A stretch of DNA of 62,114 bases from Cymbomonas tetramitiformis (taxonomy: Eukaryota; Chlorophyta; Pyramimonadophyceae; Pyramimonadales; Pyramimonadaceae), in assembly GCA_001247695.2 (NCBI GenBank), contig LGRX02029119.1:1-62114 (forward strand). Reading direction: 5' to 3'. Position 1 is the first letter of the stretch, and the number at the start of each line of letters is the position of its first letter. Below are positions 30,130-39,800 of the stretch, piece by piece. Below the pieces are notes generated by a model. That model had not been told where the DNA came from. It made no database searches and saw only the letters and a program-made list of their open reading frames with translations. The position numbers and the translations under genes were made by a program.

Positions 30130-32805
30130 ATGAGCGCAGAGGGGTCGGGCTCAGAAAACACTCCCTCCGCACCGCCATCACCAGCAGCAACAGCGCTAGC
30201 AGCAGCAGCAGTAGCAGCCTCAGCGCCTGCAAACCAGTTTCTCTTTGCGCTTGACGACGTAGACGAGATGGATTACTATGACAGGGAGAGCCACTCACTT
30301 GACAAGGAAGACGTCAAACTCCAGTACACTGGTGGTAAGAGTGAGGACAGAGCGCTCTTCATCAGGCGTTTCGTGGACATGGTAGCGAAAGTGCAGCGGG
30401 CTTTCGAGGCCAAGAAGCGTAGGTACACGAAGTCAGCATCTTTCCATGCGCTCAGTCAGCAGCAGAAGAAGGCCTTCGCTGAGTCCAGGCCAGACTTCAG
30501 ATCATTGTGGGATAGCATACCCTCGTTTCTAGCAGGGGACGACCATTCCACCTCAGTCGCTTATGACTGGTGGTGCGCTGCCTACCTGAAGGATGGCGTC
30601 ATGGCTTCACACGCTAGTCATGTCCTGAAGGATCTTACCATGAGAGACGCCTACCAGGGATCTGTGCGTTGTGCGCAGCCTCCTTTTCATGAGCTGGCGC
30701 CAGGATCAACCTGGGCAGTTTGTAAGGTGTTCGAGGATGGTGATGAGGATGGCGAGGCGTCTGATGAGTGGGCAGGCGAGGGAACCTCCACTAAGGGTCT
30801 CACGGGGCCAGATGGCACTGAAGATTCTCACTACTTTTGGGCCTTGAGGGCTTTCGTTGCAGAGCTCGAAGCTAGATTCTTGATGAAGGGCACCAAAGAG
30901 AAGGAGGATCTCTTGATCGCCAAGCCGCAGACCAACGAGCAGGACGGCCTCGCCTACGTGAAGAGCTGTCGGCGCAGGGAGGCAGCACTCAACACCGGCA
31001 AGAGGGTGGAGGACTCCGTCGTCAGGCAGGACATCGAGGAATGCATCAAGGGCCTGCGCATCAAAGAATACCGCGATCGCGTGTCCGAGCAGCTGCGTGT
31101 CAGCCATCCTGCCCCCAACAAGGTCACTTGGGAGGACCTGGAGGTGATCGTGGAGGTGCAGGACAAGCTCAAGAACGATGCAGAGGCTTGGGCCCTCACA
31201 CTGCAGCAGGAGCTGGTTCGTAGGCTCAACTGCGTGTACTCCTGCTACGAGGCCAGGCAGATGGGGCTTGACCTGGCTGCACTAGTGTCGGCCATGAGGC
31301 GCTCGGGTTCTGCCTCCAAGACTGGGGACAGACGCAGGGACCCCAAGAAGAAGGATCAAGCACAGCATGGTGGCGACGACGCCAAGAAACCTGCGAGGGA
31401 AGCGAACAATGCCGAGCGTCAGAAGCCTTCTTACAGCAAGGTGCCACCACCTGATGCTTCAAAGAAGTTCCAGTGTGACTGGTGCTTCACGCGCCTGCCC
31501 CACTCTCCAGAGCGCTGCTACACGGGGTGTCGTGAGGCCCGGGTGCCGCCCAACTTCCATAAGGACAGGCAGAACTCCAAGTGGCCGGACGAGGTCAAGA
31601 ATGCCCAGATGCGTGCCTACAACATCGCATACCGCTTTGATAAGCACAAGATGGGGATCACCACCAAGGAGTGGCTTAAACTCCCTGAGGCCAAGCAGAA
31701 GCAGCCGCAGCAGCAGCAGCAGCAGCAAGTGGCTGCCAGTGCCGAGGTTAAAGAGAAACTCGCCGCAGAATTGACAGGTCTCCAGGCAGGGTCGCCTCCA
31801 AAGGATGACAAGATCGCCGATGCACAGGCCCGATCAGAGGTCAGTGATGCGGAGACTGATTACGACTCCCACTTCACCCAACAGGCTGAGTACGAGGAGG
31901 ATGAGCAGGACTGCCCTGCTGGGGGTGGGCTGGAAGGTGGTCATGGTGTTGGCATCGATCACGCACCGAGTCTTCAGGCCAGCGCCGCCGTCGCCTTGGG
32001 CAGCACTCAGCAGATGCGGGGCTTCCAGGTCAAGACGCCGGAGGAGTTCGACAGGGCCGCTCAGGTGCCTAGAGCCGTTCCTCCCAACGTACTCAGCAGG
32101 AAGGTCCACCTGTTGGCATCCAATCTTCGCAGCTCCGTGCGCGCCTGCTCGCAGATTGCTGCCATCCTGATATCCCAGACCGCCATCGACCTCCCGAAGG
32201 ACATCGAGAACCTTTTGGCGCTGGAGGAGCTCATGGGCAAGGATCCGAATGATGCAACCGAACAGCCCACCGAGGTCAACGAGCATGAGCTGGAGGACAC
32301 GCACGCCACAGCGACGCAAGGAGTAAGAAGGGATGCAGATGGTTCAGGACACTGCGCGACCGAGGAGGTGCCATTGGACGAGATGCCCAACGGTGTGGTC
32401 GACAGCGCCGCCGCTCGATGTGCAGCCGCTGCCTGCGTGGACGATCTGGGGGTGGTTGACTTCAGTGACCATGGACATGTACGAGCTGGCACCATCAAGA
32501 CCTCCGCCTACGACGCACTGAGGGCAAAGATGACGCAGCACCTGACCGACGAGCAGGTGTTATTGATGGCTCAGGTGCAGCCCATCTGCAAGTTGCGGAA
32601 TGCTACCCTTTATGAGGGGCTGGCGCTGGTGTCATCTGGTGGTGAGCTTATGCTATACCGGGCGATCCTCATGGACACCGGCGCCAACTGCAACATCATC
32701 TCTATCTCTGTTGTAAGGCGGCTGGGTCTCACAATTTATGAAGCCAGCACCGGCGCCAAGGTCACCAGATGTGACAACAGTCCCACGAAGTTCACCCATT
32801 ACTGA
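30130..32805 (+). CDS. gag: R2 gag with start of protease
   Basis: The ORF has 891 residues. Residues 1-35 are Ala/Ser/Pro-rich. A helical capsid-like region spans about 40-420. A CCHC-like knuckle follows at about 449-463 (CDWCFTRLPHSPERC, one residue longer than the standard spacing). Next come a Gln-run (about 523-530) and an acidic linker. The C-terminus begins a retropepsin: ILMDTGANCN (D849). The ORF ends in TGA at 32803-32805, only 43 codons after the active-site Asp. The next codon starts a long open frame in the same phase that continues the protease fold (WDLLIGTG). So the protease is split by one in-frame TGA, which could be readthrough or a single inactivating change. Confidence 0.85.
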   Translation: MSAEGSGSENTPSAPPSPAATALAAAAVAASAPANQFLFALDDVDEMDYYDRESHSLDKEDVKLQYTGGKSEDRALFIRRFVDMVAKVQRAFEAKKRRYTKSASFHALSQQQKKAFAESRPDFRSLWDSIPSFLAGDDHSTSVAYDWWCAAYLKDGVMASHASHVLKDLTMRDAYQGSVRCAQPPFHELAPGSTWAVCKVFEDGDEDGEASDEWAGEGTSTKGLTGPDGTEDSHYFWALRAFVAELEARFLMKGTKEKEDLLIAKPQTNEQDGLAYVKSCRRREAALNTGKRVEDSVVRQDIEECIKGLRIKEYRDRVSEQLRVSHPAPNKVTWEDLEVIVEVQDKLKNDAEAWALTLQQELVRRLNCVYSCYEARQMGLDLAALVSAMRRSGSASKTGDRRRDPKKKDQAQHGGDDAKKPAREANNAERQKPSYSKVPPPDASKKFQCDWCFTRLPHSPERCYTGCREARVPPNFHKDRQNSKWPDEVKNAQMRAYNIAYRFDKHKMGITTKEWLKLPEAKQKQPQQQQQQQVAASAEVKEKLAAELTGLQAGSPPKDDKIADAQARSEVSDAETDYDSHFTQQAEYEEDEQDCPAGGGLEGGHGVGIDHAPSLQASAAVALGSTQQMRGFQVKTPEEFDRAAQVPRAVPPNVLSRKVHLLASNLRSSVRACSQIAAILISQTAIDLPKDIENLLALEELMGKDPNDATEQPTEVNEHELEDTHATATQGVRRDADGSGHCATEEVPLDEMPNGVVDSAAARCAAAACVDDLGVVDFSDHGHVRAGTIKTSAYDALRAKMTQHLTDEQVLLMAQVQPICKLRNATLYEGLALVSSGGELMLYRAILMDTGANCNIISISVVRRLGLTIYEASTGAKVTRCDNSPTKFTHY

Positions 32806-32808
32806 TAC

Positions 32809-35800
32809 GTGGACGTCATTTTGGCTGCGGGCACGCCGCACATGACGCTTCACCGGTTGTACGCCTTCGTGACCTTCGAGGCCGAAAACTCCTGGGACCT
32901 GTTGATAGGCACTGGGCCGTTGAAGAATTCCCTGATGATTGACATCAAGTTGGGAAGTTGCGTGGCCGTGTCGCATGCGCCGACGATTTTGGGCATGGAT
33001 GCTCAGGTGGTTCTTCCGCTGGTCGACATGACAACACCCAAGCATCCTCACCAGCCCAGGAGGATGGACCCAGTGGTATGTCTGCAATCGGAGATCTTTG
33101 GGCATGAGACGGAGTGCGAGTGGCTAGGGTGCCCACCTCTGAGCACGAGGGAGGAGAGGTTTGCTGCCTCTGGGATTCGATCTGAGCACATCCTTGACGG
33201 CTATGAGTCGCCGGTGGGGTCACCACTGCCTTCGTCACAGCCATCTGCTGCGCCCCCTAGACCCCGAGTCGCCACACGCGCAGAGATCGAGGCGAGGTCT
33301 CGCGTTCACACATGTTCGCTTGAAGGAGGTCGAAGGAGCCACCTGGCGTTACTGGCGCCCGCCGATCTGGCGGTGTCGGAGCGCATGCTTGCGCAACTTT
33401 ACGCAGCACCAAACCCCTGGGTGGGTGGACGCGCGAAGTGGGTCACCGATGGCCAGGTGACTGGGGTTCGTCCGCCTCTGGACGTTCGTCTTGACCACAA
33501 CTGGGCGGATCAGAGACTGTACCTGGACCGGCACCATGTTGCGCGTCTTTGCCGCATCCTTCAAGATCTTCCTGAGGACATACCAGCCAAACCTTCCCGG
33601 GAGCATGTCTGCGTGGAGTTCGTCCGCTGCCTCGAGCAGAAGTGGGTAATGGTGGACCAGCTGATGCCCCCTAACTGGCTGTATGTGGACCAGAAGTTGG
33701 ATCACGATGAGGATAAGGACCGTTGGGTGCTCAAGGGGAGCTATATGACACACGTGCCATCCCCTGCCAACAAGCAAGACGTCGTCAAGCCCAGGGAGGA
33801 AGGCAGAGCGCTCGATAGCCTCAACTCAATCCAACGACTGCAGCACACGCTCCAGGAGCTGTTCACGTACCCCAGTGGTGAGGTCGCTGGCACCCTCATG
33901 TGGGATCTGAAGGAGCGTGTCCTCTGTGTACAACCGAGCGCAGCCACGCAGCACCTCGAGCTGATGCGCTGCACGCTGGATCATGCGCGCGTGTACAACA
34001 GTGAGGAGTTGCTGGATGAGCTTCAGCTCCCTCATTGGTACGAGAGCGCTGGTGTCTGGACGTACCAGCTGCTCAGGTACCTTCGCCCGGTGGACACAGA
34101 GTCCCTCTCGATTGGCATCCTCCAACAGTACGATCTATATGGCAACGTAGCGCCACCTCTGGAGCTCATCTCTCTGGGTTCGAGCACCAAGTACTACCCG
34201 GTGGGGGATGGTCTTGGGGGAACTGGTAGAGTGTTCTCCCAGAATGCCGCTGCTCAGGAGTACGTGCGCTTGGGGGAGATGAGGAAAATGCTCAAGGCAT
34301 CCAACACCAGGCAGCAGGGCCATGATGCACTCAATGCAGATGCGGAGCGTAGGCCACCACCGCCCAACAACATGGTCAACTTCAAGCTCACGAAGCGAGC
34401 CCCTGCGCAGCCACATGCTCCTGCCGCGGGAGCAGGACCATCCCGGGTTGTCGCAGGGCCATCTCGCGCCAGGTCTAGCAGCCACTCGCCACCTCGCTCG
34501 TCGCAGATTGCACGACCGTCTCAAGCTGTCGCGGGGCCGTCTCGGGCCAGGTCCAGTGACCATTCGCCACCGCGCTTCGCGCACATCGCGTACGCTCGTA
34601 CTCCCTCGCCTTCGTCCAGCGGCCATGGGACCGAGGATTTGGTGTCGTCAGATCCTGACGGCAGCCCTCCTCGTGGGAGGTCGCCCTCTGCATCGCCTGC
34701 CATGACCAATGTTGGCTCGTGGGCGGACTCCATCCGTGTTCCGCGTGATTCCCCATCAATTTCTTCGGGGGGCCCACCTCCTACGCCTCCGAGTCCGCCG
34801 CGGGCAGGTCGTCTGCCTCGGGCTCCTAGGAGGGTGCCTCCATCTCCGGCAGAGTCAGATTACGACGCTACACGAATGGCCACAGCATCCGATAGTTCGG
34901 TGTGTCAATTCCTGTCCGTGGAGGAGGTGAAAGCCTTGAAGGATCGCCGCAACCTCACTGTCTTTATGATACGGTTTGGCATAACGATATATGATCGGTG
35001 CAGGCGCCAGCGCGTCATGTACCAGCTTGGCGTGTGCAACAAGGAGCGGGGTCTCAGGCTGCGGAAGCATCCGGGCATCACCAGCAAAGTTGAGAAGAAG
35101 CATAACAAGACCATCGCGTGCGGGAACAATGGCTGGCGTCTCCCTCTTGGGGGACAGACTACGTCTTCCAGCCTCCTGGAGGCCATGATTTCAGCCTGGG
35201 CTGATTTGTCGCACCGTGACTCAGGGCACAGGTTGCCAGGGGGTCATGCGCGGAACGTCGCGTTCGCGCTGTGTCGCTACGTGGAGATTGGGGCGGCGCA
35301 CGTGCTGCGCTGCATGGCGCACCCGAATGCCACGCCCGTGTACTACGTCTTCCTGGAGGACGAGCGGTGTCTTTCTTGGCATGCTGAGTTCACGAATGAG
35401 TATTTCAAGCGGGACGACCGGAAGTTCACGTGCTTGCAATGGGGGACCAGGGATTCGGCCGCGCCATGGTTGATGCCAGCCCTGGGGGCCTTGGAGGCGC
35501 TGCGTCTTCCGCCGCCGCCGCCGCCGCCACCGCCTGCCCGTCAGGCTCACGTGGCCGAGAGACCCGAGCACATGGATACGGCCTCGAGAAGGAATGTGCA
35601 CGAGGTTCGAGACCCCCCTGCACGTCATCAGCCGGGCGCGGGCGGTGCTGCACGCTCGTCTGCCCCTTCGGTCGATCGCCATGGGGCTGCTACCCATGTC
35701 GTTCATGCACCAAGGGCGTCCAGGATGCCAGCCGATCTCACGTCGCGGCGTCCTCCTTCTCCAGCTGCTTCGATATGCAGCGCAGAGACGCAGGCGTTCG

Positions 35801-35889
35801 AACGCCATACGGACGAACAGCGTGAGGCGCAGAGGCAGGCGCATTTTCAGCAGGGCTCCCCGGGCGCAGCGGGCGGGTGGCCCTGGTGA
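32809..35889 (+). CDS. R2 second ORF: protease C-terminal half, linker and an unrecognised C-terminal domain
   Basis: The frame is open for 1026 codons, in phase with gag. The first open codon here is GTG, so independent initiation is doubtful. Residues 1-50 finish the protease (FEAENSWDLLIGTGPLK). About 230-520 is a helical region of unknown type. About 540-690 is Ser/Pro/Arg-rich and disordered. About 695-890 is compact and Cys/His/Trp-containing (VCQFLSVEEVKALKDRR ... ACGNNGWRLPLGG ... LCRYVEIGAAHVLRC ... LQWGTRDSAAPW). I do not recognise it. A poly-Pro run and a basic tail follow. Gypsy elements usually go straight from protease to RT, so about 900 residues of extra coding sequence here is odd. 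Confidence 0.7.
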   Translation: MDVILAAGTPHMTLHRLYAFVTFEAENSWDLLIGTGPLKNSLMIDIKLGSCVAVSHAPTILGMDAQVVLPLVDMTTPKHPHQPRRMDPVVCLQSEIFGHETECEWLGCPPLSTREERFAASGIRSEHILDGYESPVGSPLPSSQPSAAPPRPRVATRAEIEARSRVHTCSLEGGRRSHLALLAPADLAVSERMLAQLYAAPNPWVGGRAKWVTDGQVTGVRPPLDVRLDHNWADQRLYLDRHHVARLCRILQDLPEDIPAKPSREHVCVEFVRCLEQKWVMVDQLMPPNWLYVDQKLDHDEDKDRWVLKGSYMTHVPSPANKQDVVKPREEGRALDSLNSIQRLQHTLQELFTYPSGEVAGTLMWDLKERVLCVQPSAATQHLELMRCTLDHARVYNSEELLDELQLPHWYESAGVWTYQLLRYLRPVDTESLSIGILQQYDLYGNVAPPLELISLGSSTKYYPVGDGLGGTGRVFSQNAAAQEYVRLGEMRKMLKASNTRQQGHDALNADAERRPPPPNNMVNFKLTKRAPAQPHAPAAGAGPSRVVAGPSRARSSSHSPPRSSQIARPSQAVAGPSRARSSDHSPPRFAHIAYARTPSPSSSGHGTEDLVSSDPDGSPPRGRSPSASPAMTNVGSWADSIRVPRDSPSISSGGPPPTPPSPPRAGRLPRAPRRVPPSPAESDYDATRMATASDSSVCQFLSVEEVKALKDRRNLTVFMIRFGITIYDRCRRQRVMYQLGVCNKERGLRLRKHPGITSKVEKKHNKTIACGNNGWRLPLGGQTTSSSLLEAMISAWADLSHRDSGHRLPGGHARNVAFALCRYVEIGAAHVLRCMAHPNATPVYYVFLEDERCLSWHAEFTNEYFKRDDRKFTCLQWGTRDSAAPWLMPALGALEALRLPPPPPPPPPARQAHVAERPEHMDTASRRNVHEVRDPPARHQPGAGGAARSSAPSVDRHGAATHVVHAPRASRMPADLTSRRPPSPAASICSAETQAFERHTDEQREAQRQAHFQQGSPGAAGGWPW

Positions 35890-36605
35890 AAGACCAACGC
35901 TGTGGCCGTGGGCCGCCTGCACAGGCGGTCCACTTGCGGCCAGGTGTCCTGCGAGCGTGTATCTCGTTTGCAGGCAGTGCAGTGGTTTGGTGGTGGTTGG
36001 GACGCGGTCCCGTTCCCATGGTCGCCGTATGGGCGATGTGGGAGGCAGTAGCTTGGCACCTGTCGTGGTGCCCCTTTCAAGTTTGGTGGAGGCGTTTCGT
36101 GGCCTCACTTTTGCGCCAGCTGCCCGTATGGTGGTCGACTGCTCGACGTTACCCCCTTCGTGTATCCTACGGCGTCTGGGTCTTATGGGCTCTCGCCTAC
36201 GTTTGGTACGTTGGGCTCCTTATCTTGCGCGCTGCAGGCATTTATGCTGGCATGCACCGTGTGCGTGCGGGGGATTGGATGGTGATGCCCCTTCGGGTGG
36301 TGGTCGTTTCCTTGGCGTGCTGGTCACGGTGTGCAATCGTCCTCCTCTTCGTGGTCCTCGCCTGGCTTTGGGTTTGTGCCGACATCTACGCTGGGGACGT
36401 GGCGTGCCACGGCTCCTGTCGCGTGCGTTGCCCGCTGGACGCCGGTCACGTTCAACATGGCCGTGGATGGACCGTTCCGACCCTGCGCTTGTCCCAAGTC
36501 TTCTTGTTGGGCCGCGTGCGCCTGCCCGCTTTGCCCGCCAGATTGGACAAGCCTCGCTTCCAGAGTACATTGCTTTATTTTTCTCCATCGGCCCGGATGC
36601 GATAA
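35877..36605 (+). CDS. hypothetical hydrophobic multi-pass protein (doubtful)
   Basis: A 242-codon frame, overlapping the end of the previous ORF, with four or so strongly hydrophobic stretches (for example YGVWVLWALAYVWYVGLL and CAIVLLFVVLAWLWVCA). No ATG supports the first codon. Trp and Val richness can come simply from a G+T-rich strand, so it may be spurious. If real it would be a membrane protein located between the protease ORF and pol, whereas env-like ORFs normally follow pol. Confidence 0.25.
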   Translation: MALVKDQRCGRGPPAQAVHLRPGVLRACISFAGSAVVWWWLGRGPVPMVAVWAMWEAVAWHLSWCPFQVWWRRFVASLLRQLPVWWSTARRYPLRVSYGVWVLWALAYVWYVGLLILRAAGIYAGMHRVRAGDWMVMPLRVVVVSLACWSRCAIVLLFVVLAWLWVCADIYAGDVACHGSCRVRCPLDAGHVQHGRGWTVPTLRLSQVFLLGRVRLPALPARLDKPRFQSTLLYFSPSARMR

Positions 36606-36844
36606 TATCATAGGCCAGCCATCGGCCAAATCGGCCGAACACTAAAATCGCCCGCCGCAGGCGCGAAATTTTGGATTTAAGTATGGCGAATTGTTAAAAT
36701 AGTAGCGAAAGTACTTGTTTTCTTTGGCCGAAACATGGCCGGTGCGAAATTATGGACGGCCCGCAAGTGGGCACATCATCGGCCCGCGAGCGGCCCGGAG
36801 CGGCGTATAGCGGCCCCGGGCCGGCCCGTCAGGGTAAGCAATGT
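36567..36844. repeat. GC-rich inverted-repeat element, copy 2 (inside R2, just before pol)
   Basis: Bounded by ACATTGCTT (36567-36575) and its reverse complement AAGCAATGT (36836-36844). It has the same internal blocks as 19462-19731 (CGCCCGCCGCAGGCG, TTTAAGTATGG, GGCCCCGGGCCGGCCCG). The outermost 6-8 bases differ between the two copies although they are inverted within each copy. The first ATG of the pol frame (36841) lies in its right end, so that ATG is unlikely to be the original pol start. Confidence 0.65.
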
Positions 36845-39800
36845 TCCCTGCTCGCTTCGCGGCGCGCTGGGCACAGCTCCGGCGCAATCTCCGCCTTCAC
36901 CGCGTCGCACAAGCCGCCTACATGGCGCTTGTCCTTGCAGTCGTGGTCTTCGCTGCTGCTGGTGGGAGTGCTCGCTTTGCGCACGGGGGGTGGAGAATCA
37001 TGGCGTGCTTCTTCGCTTCGAACTCGCCGGTAGCCGCAGCGCATTTCAATCGAATTTTGCGATTTTTTCTGCTTTTGTGCAGAATCTTGTGGGTCGCTGG
37101 CAAGATGACCGAGTGTGCGCCTACGTATGGTGTCACGTCACCCACACGCAGCGCCTGGGGCTCGTCCCCCTGCACTTCTTGGGAGGCTCAGCAATCCTCA
37201 AGGCAATGGGAGCCTGACTGGGTGGCCAATGTCGCGGAGCAGGATGAGGTCTTACCGTACACCGTGCTGGACGAGCTTCAACCTCTGGGTGACACGACAG
37301 TGACCAAGGACGAGGCAGCGTGGCTCGACACTGAGCTCAATGCCACGTTTGGAGGACATCCTGACTTCAAGGAGGAGCACTGGGAGGAAATGCGGAATGT
37401 TCTTCGCAGGTGCAAGACCACCTTTGCCAACAGCCCTCACGATCTGACAGGCTGCAAGGGCAAAGCGGAGCACAACACGTTCTCCATTCCTTTCGTAGAC
37501 GAATCCAAGGCCGCCTACCAGAGACCCAGGAAGTACAGTCCGGGCGAGCAGGAAATCATCGATATTCATTGCAAGGAACTTTTGGAGTATGGCTTTATAG
37601 AGCCAGCAGCCAAGCATTGCAGGCATGCGAGCAACGTGGTCGTAGCTGGCAAGAAAGATCACGAGACTGGCCTGTGGACCCAGACGAGGTTCTGTGTGGA
37701 CCTCAGGGGTGTCAATCGACACTCCCTCAAAGACAATACGCTGCCGCACCGACCAGAGGAGCTCTACCAGAAGGTAGCGAAGGCTAAGTTCAAGACCACG
37801 CTGGACGCCACCAAAGCTTTCCACCAGATTCCCATGGCCACGGAAGAGGACAGGAGCAAGACGGCGTTTTGGTGGAAGAATCAGTTGTACCAATACACCT
37901 CGATGCCTTTTGGTGCAGCTGGAGCTACTTCTGCGTTCGTAAGAATCATGGACTACGAATTACGGCACTTGCAACATTGCACGGTGGCGTACGTCGATGA
38001 CGTAGTGGTCTATACGGATTCCACGCCTGAGCAGCATTTGAAGGACGTTGAGGACGTACTTCGCACCTTGGGGGACGCTGGCATCCGTTTGCATGCAGGC
38101 AAGAGCACCTTTGGTGCAGCCACGGTGGACTTTCTGGGCTATCGCATTGGTCACAACTCCATTGGCGCGCAAGAAGCCAAATGCAAGGCCATCCAGCAGC
38201 TTCCAAGCCCTCAGGACAAGACTGGGCTCCGCTCGATCTTGGGCATGATGAACTACTATAAGGGCTTGGTGGGTGAGCCAGGGGGGCCAAACTACTCTGA
38301 GATGGCCCGCCCTCTCAATGACCTGCTCAAAAAGGAGGTCACTGACATCAAGGCAGCCTGGGGGAAGGAGCAAGACCAAGCACTTCAAGAACTTAAGGAT
38401 GCTCTCTGTTCTGGGAGGTGCCTGAGGCCTATCGATTACGACAGACCCCTCATATTGTACACCGATTGGAGCACCTATGGCATTGGCGCAGTGCTGGGCC
38501 AGAAGGACGATGATGGAAAGGAGTACATTTGTATGGCAATCAGCCGATCCCTGAGTAAAACGGAGAGACAGTACGCCAGCTTCAAAGGGGAGATGCTCGC
38601 AGTGGTATGGGCAGTGCGCACACTGAGGCAGTATTTGCATGGAGTCCACTTCACTTTGGTGACTGACCACTCACCGCTCACCACCCTGATGGAGAAGGCC
38701 GATCTCCAAGGGCAACACCTACGCTGGGCAATCAGTTTGCAGGAGTTCGACTTCACTGTGAAGTATCGTCCAGGCGCCAAGTACAGCAACGCTGACGTGC
38801 CGTCTCGCTACCCACTGCCATCCACGACGGATGAAACTGGAGCGAGGCATGAAAGGGAGAAGGTGACTGCGTTACACGCAGGCGTGGGGGAAGTTCACGC
38901 GAAGGACTTCGGTGACCACTTGTGCTTTATGTTGGCTGGGGATACCTTCCCAGGGGAAGAGGCCACGCCAGAGGTGCAGGTTGCCAACTACTGCAGGATG
39001 GCTGCCATGGAGCAGTTGGGCACAGGACCAGTGCATCGTTTGTTCGATTTGCACTACCACGAGGAATTAGAATGCAATCATGGGGACATGTTCGACACTG
39101 ACTTGCCTGAGCTGGTGACCGACTCTGGAAGGCCAGTCAGAGCAGCTTGGAAGGCGATGAGCCTGGTCAGGCCGACGCGAGGTACGCACGGCGAGGGAAG
39201 CCCTGCTGTGTACAGCAATGAGTACTTTGAAGGTGAGCGCATCCTGAAGCCCGAGAAGGTGGACACCAGGGTGCTGGGCAGTCGATTCTTCTCGCAAGCT
39301 CGGCAGGAAGGCGTGGTGTGCTACGAGCCATGTGGAGGCCTATGTGCTGGGCTAGAAATGTTGCTCCGCAGTGGGATGAAGGTGGATTGCTACCTGTATC
39401 AGGACATATCCCCGAGCAGTCGGACAGTTGCCAGAGCCAGGTGCACGGCATTGCTAAGACGGTACCCTGACCTCATCTCGCCCCGTGCAATAGAGTTTGG
39501 GGCTCTACCCCAAGATCTGCGCGAGACCACCAGTGCCGACTTCATACGAGCAGGAGCTCTTCAAGGACGCCAGTGGGTCATGGTATGTGGGTTCCCATGT
39601 CAGGATCTCTCCCCTGCTGGAACACTCACAGGCCTGGATGGCAGGCACAGCAAATTATTTTATGAAGTGGTCAGGCTTCTGTCCACACTCCAGCAGCTGC
39701 AGCGGCAGAGGCCTCCAGGCTATATCCTGGAAAATGTTTCTCCGTTGTCACACAGACCTGGAACCAAGATCAGGGACGAGGTGTTCCCGTACATTGCCAG

